Positions 42,480 through 50,178 of a stretch of DNA of 64,000 nt are shown in pieces; position 1 is the first letter of the stretch; each line of letters starts with the position of its first letter. The position numbers and the translations under genes are program-made. The notes below the pieces were generated by a model. That model was not told where the DNA came from. It did not search any database and saw only the letters and a list, made by a program, of their open reading frames with translations. Source of the DNA: Faecalibacterium sp. (lineage in GTDB: Bacteria > Bacillota > Clostridia > Oscillospirales > Ruminococcaceae); contig JAHHRL010000005.1 in the NCBI GenBank assembly GCA_020025825.1, positions 1 to 64,000 on the forward strand, written 5' to 3'.

Positions 42480-42508
42480 ATTATAGTACATTATGGTAAA
42501 TTTAACAA
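42480..42508 (-). promoter_or_regulatory. Promoter of aminotransferase gene
   Basis: TTGTTA (42508-42503) and TATAAT (42485-42480) are 17 bases apart. Confidence 0.75.
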
Positions 42509-42539
42509 GTAAAAACCATACATCTCTGCTACTTTGTAT

Positions 42540-42573
42540 AGAAAAAAGGCTCCGCAATAAGCGGAGCCTTTTA
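42540..42573 (-). terminator. Intrinsic terminator of uraA
   Basis: Reverse-strand stem AAGGCTCCGC/GCGGAGCCTT with a five-base loop is followed by TTTT; it starts six bases after the stop. Confidence 0.92.
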
Positions 42574-42578
42574 ATGGA

Positions 42579-43934
42579 TTAAACACGCAGGCTTGCACCC
42601 TCGCCGCCATCGGTCTGGGCATCAAACTCATAGTCGTTGCCGGGCAGAATTGCGTTCAGCACAATACCAAGCAGTGCAGCAATTGCCAAACCGGACAGGT
42701 TAATTGCAACCGTAGCAATGTGGAAGGTAATGCCGCCTACAGAGTTAAAGCCCAGTGCGGAAACCATGATAACAGCTGCGATAATCAGGTTGCGGCTGTT
42801 GGTAAAGTCAACGTGATTTTCAACCACGTTGCGGATACCGATAGAGGAAATCATGCCGTACAGCACAAAGCTGATACCGCCGATGATGCCAGCAGGAATG
42901 GTGTTGATGATTGCCTCAAACTTGGGGCTGAAGCTGAGCAGGATTGCAAACACAGCTGCAATACGGATAACCAGCGGGTCGTAAATCTTGGTCAGAGCCA
43001 AAACGCCGGTGTTTTCGCCGTAAGTGGTGTTTGCAGGGCCGCCCATCAGGCCAGCCATAGTGGTTGCCAGACCATCGCCCAGCAGGGTGCGATGCAGGCC
43101 GGGCTCATTGATATAATTGTGGCCAGTGGTTGCGCTGATTGCAGCAATATCACCGATATGCTCCATCATGGTTGCCAGAGCGATAGGCATAATAGTGAAC
43201 AATGCGCTGATGAAACTTGCGCTGCCGTCAATTGCCATCAGGCCCATCTCACTGGTGTGCAGGGGCAGGCCGAACAAAGGAGCCTGTGCAACTGCGGTAA
43301 AGTCGATTGCGTGGGTAGCAACTGCAACAATATAAGAAGTCAAAACACCCAGCAGAATCGGCAGAATCTTAACCATGCCCTTGCCCCAGATGTTGCAAAT
43401 CACAACGGTGCCCAGTGCAACGATAGCCAACAGCCAGTTGCTCTGGCAGTTGGAAATAGCAGTAGGTGCCAGAATCAGGCCGATGGAAATAATGATGGGG
43501 CCAGTGACTACAGGCGGGAAGAACTTCATAATGCGGCGGATGCCGAAGGTCTTAATCAGGAAAGATACCAGCACGTAAATCAAGCCGGAAAATGCAACCG
43601 CAGCACAAGCGTAAGGCAGCATTTCCTTATTAGCGATGGTAGCCTCGCCGTTTGCGTCCAGCAGCTTAGGTGCTACAATACCAAAACCGCCCAGATAAGC
43701 AAAGGAAGAACCCAAGAATGCGGGTACCTTGCCCTTAGTGACCAAATGGAACAGCAAAGTGCCCAGACCAGCGCACAGCAGCGTGGTAGAAACACTCAAA
43801 CCGGTCAGCAGCGGAACCAGCACAGTTGCACCAAACATTGCAAACATATGCTGTGCACCCAAAATCAGCATCTTGGGCGTTCCCAGAGACTTTGCATCAT
43901 AGATGCCCTGGGAATAATCGATTTTCTCACTCAT
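42579..43934 (-). CDS. uraA: Uracil/xanthine permease (NCS2 family)
   Basis: A 451-residue permease with 14 helices: LGAQHMFAMFGATVLVPLLTGL at the N-terminus, MEHIGDIAAISATTG, GGPANTTYGENTGVLALTKIYDP, the NCS2 signatures. The closest class by these motifs is UraA-type uracil uptake; xanthine is an alternative. ATG 43934 has AAGGAGGAAATT directly upstream. The long leader contains a terminator just before this site and a small ORF, so expression is probably attenuated, consistent with pyrimidine control. Confidence 0.92.
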   Translation of the reverse strand: MSEKIDYSQGIYDAKSLGTPKMLILGAQHMFAMFGATVLVPLLTGLSVSTTLLCAGLGTLLFHLVTKGKVPAFLGSSFAYLGGFGIVAPKLLDANGEATIANKEMLPYACAAVAFSGLIYVLVSFLIKTFGIRRIMKFFPPVVTGPIIISIGLILAPTAISNCQSNWLLAIVALGTVVICNIWGKGMVKILPILLGVLTSYIVAVATHAIDFTAVAQAPLFGLPLHTSEMGLMAIDGSASFISALFTIMPIALATMMEHIGDIAAISATTGHNYINEPGLHRTLLGDGLATTMAGLMGGPANTTYGENTGVLALTKIYDPLVIRIAAVFAILLSFSPKFEAIINTIPAGIIGGISFVLYGMISSIGIRNVVENHVDFTNSRNLIIAAVIMVSALGFNSVGGITFHIATVAINLSGLAIAALLGIVLNAILPGNDYEFDAQTDGGEGASLRV

Positions 43935-43952
43935 AATTTCCTCCTTAACCCC

Positions 43953-43992
43953 CAAAAAAAGAGGTACCGCTTAAAAAGCGACACCTCTTTTA
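43953..43992 (-). terminator. Leader terminator (attenuator) of uraA
   Basis: Reverse-strand AAAGAGGTG.CGCTT pairs with AAGCG..ACCTCTTT and is followed by TTTTGG. It ends about 20 bases before the uraA start and lies inside the same transcript, so it must be bypassed for expression. Confidence 0.85.
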
Positions 43993-44052
43993 CAAATAAA
44001 AATGGGAACAATACAGAAAAGATTTAACACTACGGCTTACTCGCTGCAACAT
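43990..44052 (-). CDS. Putative 20-codon leader peptide of uraA
   Basis: ATG at 44052 follows GGAGGAGGA by eight bases. The 20-residue product starts MLQRVSRSVK and stops at TAA 43992-43990, right at the base of the attenuator stem. Its second half is very U-rich in mRNA. The layout matches pyrBI-type leaders of enterobacteria, where ribosome coupling to a slow polymerase at low UTP prevents termination. By similarity of layout only. Confidence 0.55.
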   Translation of the reverse strand: MLQRVSRSVKSFLYCSHFYL

Positions 44053-44081
44053 AAAATCTTTCCTCCTCCCTAAACGTTCCC
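44004..44081 (-). promoter_or_regulatory. Structured uraA leader RNA
   Basis: Two nested stems: GGGAAC (44081-44076) with GTTCCC (44009-44004), and AAAGATTT (44061-44054) with AAATCTTT (44025-44018). The leader-peptide ribosome binding site lies in the internal loop and its ORF runs through the inner stem, so translation would open it. I see no PyrR-binding consensus. Confidence 0.55.
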
Positions 44082-44085
44082 GTGG

Positions 44086-44114
44086 ATTTTACCAGAAAAT
44101 TCGATAGGTTTCAA
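44086..44114 (-). promoter_or_regulatory. Promoter of uraA
   Basis: TTGAAA (44114-44109) and TAAAAT (44091-44086) are 17 bases apart; the predicted start is at the GGGAAC stem near 44080. Confidence 0.75.
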
Positions 44115-44261
44115 TGCTTTTCGCTATTTTTGGTATTATTCCTACAACACAGTGGGTATATCCCCTATGAAACTGTGTAATCAAACCAAAACAGTTTTTT
44201 CCAACAGGCAAATTACTTTCTTCAAATGGGGGGTTCCGGCAACAAGGGATTTTTGTGCAAA

Positions 44262-44306
44262 AAACAAAAAGCCCGAAAACCTGCGCAAATGCTGGTTTTC
44301 GAGCTT
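44262..44306 (-). terminator. Intrinsic terminator after tRNA-Leu
   Basis: Reverse-strand AAAGCTCGAAAACC/GGTTTTCGGGCTTT is followed by TTGTTTTTT. It begins one base after the tRNA. Confidence 0.9.
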
Positions 44307-44393
44307 TGGTGCCGCCGACCGGACTTGAACCGGTACGCTGTTGCCAGCAAGGGATTTTAAGTCCCTGGCGTCTGCCAGTTCCGCCACGACGGC
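44307..44393 (-). tRNA. tRNA-Leu (anticodon TAA)
   Basis: An 87-nt class II tRNA. The acceptor GCCGTCG pairs with CGGCGGC, with discriminator A and an encoded CCA at the 3' end. The anticodon stem AGGGA/TCCCT encloses CTTAAAA, anticodon TAA (UUA codon). A long variable arm (about TGGCAACAGCG) and the T arm ACCGG-TTCAAGT-CCGGT are present. Confidence 0.97.
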
Positions 44394-44526
44394 ACGTGGT
44401 ACAAGGGTAATAATACAATAAGTGTTTGGTGTTGTCAAGGCTTGTTTGATTTATTTGCGTTTTTCGCCAAATATCCGTATAATAAAATAAATTGTGTATT
44501 ACTTATTGATTACCGGAGGAAACGCC

Positions 44527-45477
44527 GTGAAAATTTTGAAAGTAAAGTGTCTGGCACCTACCCGCCTGGACAAGTATCTGATGGACCAGTTCCCTGCTTT
44601 GGGACCCGGCAAACTGAACAAAGCCCTGCGTGAAAATAAAATTAAGCTGAACGGCCGCAAGCAGCCGCTTTCTACCCGTGTTGTTGCCGGCGACGAAATC
44701 AAGCTTTTTATTTTGGATGACCAGTTGGAAGATGCTGCACGTGCAAGCGGCCCCGCTTGGAAGTCGGCCCGCTGCCCTGCTGAAGTTATTTACGACTGCC
44801 CTCAGATGATGGTCGTAAACAAGCCCGCCGGATTGACGGTTGACGGCCCCGATGACGACACCCTCATTAACCGTGTTTTGCTTTACCTGAACCAAAACGG
44901 CCAATACAAGGAAAACGACCCCTACACCCCTGCATTGTGTCATCGTTTGGATACCGGCACAAGCGGCCTTGTTCTGATTGCCAAAACTCCTGTAGCCGAG
45001 GAGATTTTGACCGAGGCCATCCGCAAGCGTGAGGTAAAAAAGAACTACCTTTGTGTTACGTTCGGTCGTCCTACCCCACCTGATGCCGTGTTGGATGGCT
45101 GGTTGGTAAAAGATGCCGACCGTGGCATTGTAAAAATCGTGCCCGACAAGCAGCCCGGTGCAAAAAGCGTAGAAACCCATTACGAAACCATTGCAGTTTC
45201 CGGCCGACTGGCTCTGCTTAAGGTTGCACTGATTACCGGCCGCACCCATCAGATTCGTGCCCACATGGCAAGTATTGGCTGCCCCATTTTGGGTGACAGC
45301 AAATACGGCAACAATGCCGCTAACCGAGAGCTGAAACTGAAGTATCAGGCTTTATGTGCTTGGGAGTTGACCCTTCCCCGCTTCAGCGACCCGGAGTTTG
45401 CCGCACTAAGCGGCAAGAGCTTCCGTGCACCTAAACCTTGGTACTACAGCCAGATTGTAGACGGAACCCTGAAATAA
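44527..45477 (+). CDS. RluD-family pseudouridine synthase
   Basis: A 316-residue enzyme that converts uridine to pseudouridine in rRNA or tRNA. An N-terminal S4-like domain (about 8-75: RLDKYLMDQFPALGPGKLNKALRENKIKLNGRK) is followed by the catalytic domain with the active-site Asp in CHRLDTGTSGLVLIAKT and the TGRTHQIRAHMASIGCPILGDSKYG motif. GTG 44527 has GGAGG eight bases upstream. Target uridines unknown. Confidence 0.95.
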   Translation: MKILKVKCLAPTRLDKYLMDQFPALGPGKLNKALRENKIKLNGRKQPLSTRVVAGDEIKLFILDDQLEDAARASGPAWKSARCPAEVIYDCPQMMVVNKPAGLTVDGPDDDTLINRVLLYLNQNGQYKENDPYTPALCHRLDTGTSGLVLIAKTPVAEEILTEAIRKREVKKNYLCVTFGRPTPPDAVLDGWLVKDADRGIVKIVPDKQPGAKSVETHYETIAVSGRLALLKVALITGRTHQIRAHMASIGCPILGDSKYGNNAANRELKLKYQALCAWELTLPRFSDPEFAALSGKSFRAPKPWYYSQIVDGTLK

Positions 45478-45482
45478 TGCAG

Positions 45483-45526
45483 AAAAATGCCGCACAGCAG
45501 CTTACGCTTGCTGTGCGGCATTTATT
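45483..45526. terminator. Bidirectional terminator
   Basis: The perfect 15-base-pair stem AAATGCCGCACAGCA/TGCTGTGCGGCATTT lies between convergent genes; its right arm overlaps the 3' end of rnmV. Confidence 0.92.
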
Positions 45527-46119
45527 GTTTGTATCAGGCAGTCCACCTCTTGCCAAGTGTGCAGCTGGTTCAACACCTGAACCAATGCCTTTTTAGAAAG
45601 GCGTGGTGGCAGTCCCAGCTTTTTCAGCACAATGGTTTTTCGCTCTGCAGCGCCCTCCGTACCGGAAAGTCCCCACTCATATAAATCCGTATACGTAATT
45701 TCCCGTTTTACGGGCTCTGCCTGATCCGGCGGTTGTTGGGTTTGCAGCACATCCTGTAAGATTTGGTACAAAGTATCGTCGGCAATGCCTTCCACTCCGA
45801 GCAAGCCCTCTTTGCCGGGCTCTGCCTTGCGTTTTTCTTTTCCCTCCTGTGCAGGGATATAAGCCTGCACCACGTGCTCCGCACCTACAATGTTGGTCAC
45901 AAAGGTGCGAATCCGAAAGCCTGCTGCATCAGAATCCGTTAAAATAATCAGACCGTTCTTGCGGGCAAGCGCTTTCAGCATTTTTTGGCGTACACCATCC
46001 GTATAAATGCCAAAACCATCCGTACACAAAATCGTTGCGTCCGTAATGCCCGCCAAACGAGCGGCATCGTATTTTCCTTCTACCAGAATAACCTTTGAGG
46101 TATGAATTTTTTCTCTCAT
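45502..46119 (-). CDS. rnmV: Ribonuclease M5
   Basis: A 205-residue Toprim nuclease that matures 5S rRNA. The Toprim residues are in VILVEGKYDAARL (Glu) and LTDSDAAGFRIR (Asp-x-Asp). The C-terminal DUF4093 part includes KREITYTDLYEWGLSG and LGLPPRLSKKALVQVLNQL. ATG 46119 overlaps the holA stop (ATGA). Last gene of the alaS-started operon. Confidence 0.93.
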   Translation of the reverse strand: MREKIHTSKVILVEGKYDAARLAGITDATILCTDGFGIYTDGVRQKMLKALARKNGLIILTDSDAAGFRIRTFVTNIVGAEHVVQAYIPAQEGKEKRKAEPGKEGLLGVEGIADDTLYQILQDVLQTQQPPDQAEPVKREITYTDLYEWGLSGTEGAAERKTIVLKKLGLPPRLSKKALVQVLNQLHTWQEVDCLIQTINAAQQA

Positions 46120-47141
46120 AGTCGATTTCCTACTTGGCACAAACAGCACAGCGCCGTTTCCATTTGAATTTGTCCATCTACAGGGCTTGCCTTTAAGTCT
46201 TTATCTAAGGTATCCAAAATTTGCAGGCACTCCTTTAGTTGTGCCAGCGTATACCGTTTTGCATTATCCAAAACATATTTGAGCCGATAGGGGCTTCCCT
46301 TATATCCAAAATCCTTATGGACTGCCTCATAGCTGTGCTTTGCAGTCTGGCCCAGCTTTACCCGATACATATCAATATAGCTGCCGTTCAGCGCTGCTGC
46401 AATGGCTATTGGCTCGTGGCGGAGCTTTATCAGCTGTTGCAGCTTTTCGCACGCTGCGGTGGAATTTTTAGCAGTAACCAGCTTTACCATATCAAATACG
46501 TCTGCTTCCAAGTTAGGTGTCCCCAACTGTGCTACCATAGCGGCAGAAACCGTTTGATACCCCGACAAAGCGCACAGCTTGTCCACCTCATTTTCCAACA
46601 GGGCCATGTCCTCACCGCTGCGCTCCACCAAGGCTTTTGCGGCTGCATCGGGCAGGGTCGTGTTCTGGCTTGCCGCACGGGCAATCAGGTTTTCCCGCAG
46701 TTGAGCACCCGTCAACTTAGCAATGTCCTGCACATATCCTATCTTGCGGCACAGCTCAAGCAGCTTTGTCATTTGCTTAGGAATGCGTGGTTTATTCCAC
46801 TCGATTGGGTAAACACTGCTCATTACAAAGACAGCGTTTTCAGCACTGGAAATAGCATCACAAAAATCCGAAAAGTCTTTTTCCGAATAAGCAGATGGCT
46901 CCAGATTCGGCATAACAATCAAACGCCGTGCACCAAAAAAAGAAATGGTGCCTGCTGCCATAATCACCGACTCAATGTCCGGTGCGGCCTCGTCCAAAAC
47001 CGTTTTTTCTGTTTCATCGCCCAACAAAAGGTTACAAGTTTCGGAAAGTGCTTTTTGCGCCAGATACGCTTCGCCCGAAATAAAATAATACACAGGGCAC
47101 TGTTTTTGTACCTGTTTTGCAATCTGTTCATTCGATATCAT
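46116..47141 (-). CDS. holA: DNA polymerase III delta subunit
   Basis: A 341-residue clamp-loader subunit. The N-terminal PVYYFISGEAYLAQKAL tract, VDKLCALSG and ADVFDMVKLVTAKNSTAA regions match Firmicute HolA (YqeN). It helps open the sliding clamp. It overlaps comEC by four bases and rnmV by four. comEC-holA adjacency is typical of Firmicutes, and supports the call. Confidence 0.93.
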   Translation of the reverse strand: MISNEQIAKQVQKQCPVYYFISGEAYLAQKALSETCNLLLGDETEKTVLDEAAPDIESVIMAAGTISFFGARRLIVMPNLEPSAYSEKDFSDFCDAISSAENAVFVMSSVYPIEWNKPRIPKQMTKLLELCRKIGYVQDIAKLTGAQLRENLIARAASQNTTLPDAAAKALVERSGEDMALLENEVDKLCALSGYQTVSAAMVAQLGTPNLEADVFDMVKLVTAKNSTAACEKLQQLIKLRHEPIAIAAALNGSYIDMYRVKLGQTAKHSYEAVHKDFGYKGSPYRLKYVLDNAKRYTLAQLKECLQILDTLDKDLKASPVDGQIQMETALCCLCQVGNRL

Positions 47142-49228
47142 AACTCTGCTCCTGTAATTCGCATCGGCCAGTTGTCAGTATATTTAAGGGGACGTATCCA
47201 AACAGCTGCACCACTTTCGCCGCAGTATACATTGGGTTTTTCGTGTGTTTCCAGCCAGCGGTGGTTTCGTGTTAGCGTTAGTATTGTATCGCAATTACGC
47301 AAATTTCCCGGGTCTGCGGAAGATGCAAGCAAAATTTCCATGTGGTCAGCACCAACATTTTCACTTAAAGTTCCGCTTGGCACCCAAACAGCGTAGTTTC
47401 CGCAGCAAAGAGCTGCTACGCCGCCCTCTAAGTCCATTGTCATAATCACAGCGATATCCTTTGTTGGGAACTGAAGTTCAGGCAAGTACTCTGCTGTATC
47501 CGGCAGACAAATATTTACCTCACCTTGAATCGGACACACCTGATTGGGCTTTAGGCGCATATCCACAACCATGCTGACCTGCTGCACATTGCGGTCCTTC
47601 AGATAGGTTTGTATCTCTCTGGCCGCAGACTCTCCGCCACGAAACAATACAACCGCCTGATTATTTTGCGTTGCCACAACTGCGGGGTGTGAGGCATTGC
47701 CTAACATGGTTATCTTAATCAGATTTTGAGAGGCATAACTGCCCACTAGAATAGCTGTCACCGTCAATGTAAAAGACAGCGCTAAAATAGTGTGCACTTT
47801 ATAGTTTTGCAGCCAGCACCATAGTACAAACAAAATCAGTATCACGGCGCAAACACCCGGAAAATACGTTTCCGGGAAAAACTGCACCTTTGGTATCTCT
47901 GCAAAGAATAATACCACTTCGTTTAACATTTTGGCAAATATGCCGCCCACCAAGCAGGCACCACGCACAATAAAACCCATATAGGGAATCATACCTGCAA
48001 CTGCTGCTATCAAGCCACAGTACAGCATGGGCTTCAAGAACAGAAAACTAACTAGATTGCTTAAAATAGATATAACACTGATGTTTAATCCGTGGAATGC
48101 TTGTACAGGCAAAACAAACAGGGCTGCCATACCGGAAATCAGCACCTGGCTTCGGATGGATGCTAACATCCGATTTTTCAAATGTTTTTCACCAGAAAGT
48201 TTCTGTAAAATCTCTGCACCCAGCAGAACACCCGCTGTTGCTGCAAACGACAACTGAAAAGCAATATCGCACACCATATAGCGGTTGCCCATTGACAGCA
48301 AAACTCCTGAAACAGCAAGGCTTGTGAGTGGGTCCACAGGTAAACTGAAAAACACACCGATACTGTGCAAAATACCCGCAGCACCTGCACGCATAACAGA
48401 CGGGGTATTCCCCGCTAAACCCATTAAAAAGAGCGCTGCCAGAGCAGAAAACACACCGTATCTCCGCCTTGAGCGGCAGGTTTGCCTATTTAATGGTACC
48501 AAGCCGCACAGCACTGACAAGTGCAAGCCACTTACCACCAGTATATGCGGAATACCCGCCGCCTTATAGGCATTGTATACAACAGGCGACAAAAAGTTTT
48601 TATCTCCTGTCGTCATTGCTGCCAGTACACCGCCCGTTTCACGGCTCAAATAACGGCGCAGGTTTTTACTCATTTGGGTACGCATAAAAGTAAACGATCT
48701 TGTTAAGGTAGACCTACAGCCTTTTACTGTAAAACTCGCCTGATAGTCTGCCCCGCAGAAGATATTGTCGGCATAAAGCTGGTACGAATAGACGCTATCC
48801 GGCAGTTTATGCAGCTTATATCTCCCCTGTACTACCTCACCGATTTCACATTCCGGCATACTGGGACATTGCATAAAAAAGTCTGCCGGGTTGGAGTCAA
48901 CCTGCTCTACCCGGATAACCGCCGAGGTCATTTCGTCTGCATACCCTTCTGCCGTGTTTACAACTACGCCTTCTATCCAGACAGATTGCTCAAAGTAACG
49001 TTCGGGCGGTTTCTCCAGACGCACAACGGTATGACATCCAATCAACAAAGCTGCCACAGCAGCCCCTGCTAGGCAGCCTCCATACTGTTTCTGATTGCAA
49101 ATCAGTAAAATACACCCAATCAAAAGCGAAACTGCCGCAGGCAGCCAAAAGGCAGCCCGCGGCAGATACGCTGAAAACAGTAAAATGGCCAGTATTTCGA
49201 TTCCACCGATACACGCAGGCCGTTTCAT
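47138..49228 (-). CDS. comEC: ComEC/Rec2 family DNA-uptake channel with degenerate C-domain
   Basis: A 696-residue protein. The N-terminal DUF4131/OB region (about 50-165) and the competence domain (TTGDKNFLSPVVYNAYKAAGIPHILVVSGLHLSVLCG, AGNTPSVMRAG) are good, with about ten helices. The C-terminal domain (about 505-690) sits where the metallo-beta-lactamase nuclease should be, but the expected DxG and HxHxDH motifs are absent (VVATQNNQAVVLFRGG, VVDMRLKPNQ). DNA transport may still work; nuclease activity is unlikely. No clear ribosome site: coupled to apt, four bases upstream. Confidence 0.88.
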   Translation of the reverse strand: MKRPACIGGIEILAILLFSAYLPRAAFWLPAAVSLLIGCILLICNQKQYGGCLAGAAVAALLIGCHTVVRLEKPPERYFEQSVWIEGVVVNTAEGYADEMTSAVIRVEQVDSNPADFFMQCPSMPECEIGEVVQGRYKLHKLPDSVYSYQLYADNIFCGADYQASFTVKGCRSTLTRSFTFMRTQMSKNLRRYLSRETGGVLAAMTTGDKNFLSPVVYNAYKAAGIPHILVVSGLHLSVLCGLVPLNRQTCRSRRRYGVFSALAALFLMGLAGNTPSVMRAGAAGILHSIGVFFSLPVDPLTSLAVSGVLLSMGNRYMVCDIAFQLSFAATAGVLLGAEILQKLSGEKHLKNRMLASIRSQVLISGMAALFVLPVQAFHGLNISVISILSNLVSFLFLKPMLYCGLIAAVAGMIPYMGFIVRGACLVGGIFAKMLNEVVLFFAEIPKVQFFPETYFPGVCAVILILFVLWCWLQNYKVHTILALSFTLTVTAILVGSYASQNLIKITMLGNASHPAVVATQNNQAVVLFRGGESAAREIQTYLKDRNVQQVSMVVDMRLKPNQVCPIQGEVNICLPDTAEYLPELQFPTKDIAVIMTMDLEGGVAALCCGNYAVWVPSGTLSENVGADHMEILLASSADPGNLRNCDTILTLTRNHRWLETHEKPNVYCGESGAAVWIRPLKYTDNWPMRITGAEL

Positions 49229-49231
49229 CTA

Positions 49232-49771
49232 TTAGGATTCAATCAACGGCAGCGGCTCCAGGAACACAATGTCTCCACGCTCAGCTGCATCGCCCTCTGC
49301 CAAAACTGCTGCACAGCAAACAACCTCACAGGTGCTCTGTGCTGCCAGAGATTCCAGTGCGTGCAGAGAGCCGCCGGTAGAGATAACGTCGTCCACAATC
49401 AGCAGCTTTTTGCCATTCATGGATTCCAGCTCCGGACGGTCGATAACCAGAGTCTGCTTTGCAGCAGTCGTAATAGACTGGTCTTCCACAACAACGGGGT
49501 CACGCATATACAGCTTTTTACCCTTACGTGCAACTACGTAGGGCTTGCCGCTCTGGCGGCTCATTTCGTGTGCAACAGGGATGCCCTTTGCCTCTGCGGT
49601 CAAAATCACGTCAAATTCGGGCACCTTTTTCAGCAGCTCGGCAGCACATGCTACAGACAGCTCTGCATCGCCCAGCATAATAAACGCAGCAATATTCAAA
49701 TTCTCGTTAATGGGGCAAATGGGCAGCTCACGGGTCAGGCCTGCAACGTGCAGGGTATAGGTATCTTTCAT
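49232..49771 (-). CDS. apt: Adenine phosphoribosyltransferase-like protein
   Basis: A 179-residue type I phosphoribosyltransferase that joins PRPP to a purine base. The PRPP loop is LLIVDDVISTGGSLHALE (about 122-139), and VILTAEAKGIPVAHEMSRQSGKPYVVARK fits the Apt/Xpt class. AAGGAG precedes the ATG. Adenine is the best guess; the protein is somewhat divergent, so xanthine/other purine is possible. In operon with hinT and comEC. Confidence 0.82.
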   Translation of the reverse strand: MKDTYTLHVAGLTRELPICPINENLNIAAFIMLGDAELSVACAAELLKKVPEFDVILTAEAKGIPVAHEMSRQSGKPYVVARKGKKLYMRDPVVVEDQSITTAAKQTLVIDRPELESMNGKKLLIVDDVISTGGSLHALESLAAQSTCEVVCCAAVLAEGDAAERGDIVFLEPLPLIES

Positions 49772-49825
49772 TTTGTATAATCTCCTTTTATCAGTCCACT
49801 AATGTGTAACTTGCAAAATGGCAAA

Positions 49826-50164
49826 TTAGCCCGGAGGCCATGCCAGACTACGCTTTGCCAAAACATGGAAATGCAAATGCTTTACGCTTTGGCCGCCGTC
49901 CTCGCCAACGTTAGTAACAACACGATAGCCGCCATCGCAGCCAAGTTCAGCCGTCAAGCGTGCAATAACCGCATAGATATGTCCCAGCAATGCAGCATCT
50001 TCTTCTGTCAGGCAAGCAGCAGAGTCAATATGCTTTTTAGGAATCACCAAAAAGTGAACCGGTGCCTGCGGGTCAATGTCATGAAAGGCCAGCAACTGGT
50101 CATCTTCGTACAGCTTATTGGAGGGAATCTCTCCTGCTGCAATTTTACAAAACAGACAATCCAT
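49826..50164 (-). CDS. hinT: HIT family nucleotide hydrolase (HinT-like)
   Basis: A 112-residue purine nucleoside phosphoramidase-type protein. The HIT triad HLHFHVL is near 96-102, with CLFCKIAAGEIPS at the N-terminus and HFLVIPKKHI in the middle. AAAGGAGG precedes the ATG. Physiological substrate in Firmicutes not established. Confidence 0.96.
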   Translation of the reverse strand: MDCLFCKIAAGEIPSNKLYEDDQLLAFHDIDPQAPVHFLVIPKKHIDSAACLTEEDAALLGHIYAVIARLTAELGCDGGYRVVTNVGEDGGQSVKHLHFHVLAKRSLAWPPG

Positions 50165-50178
50165 GGAACAAACCTCCT

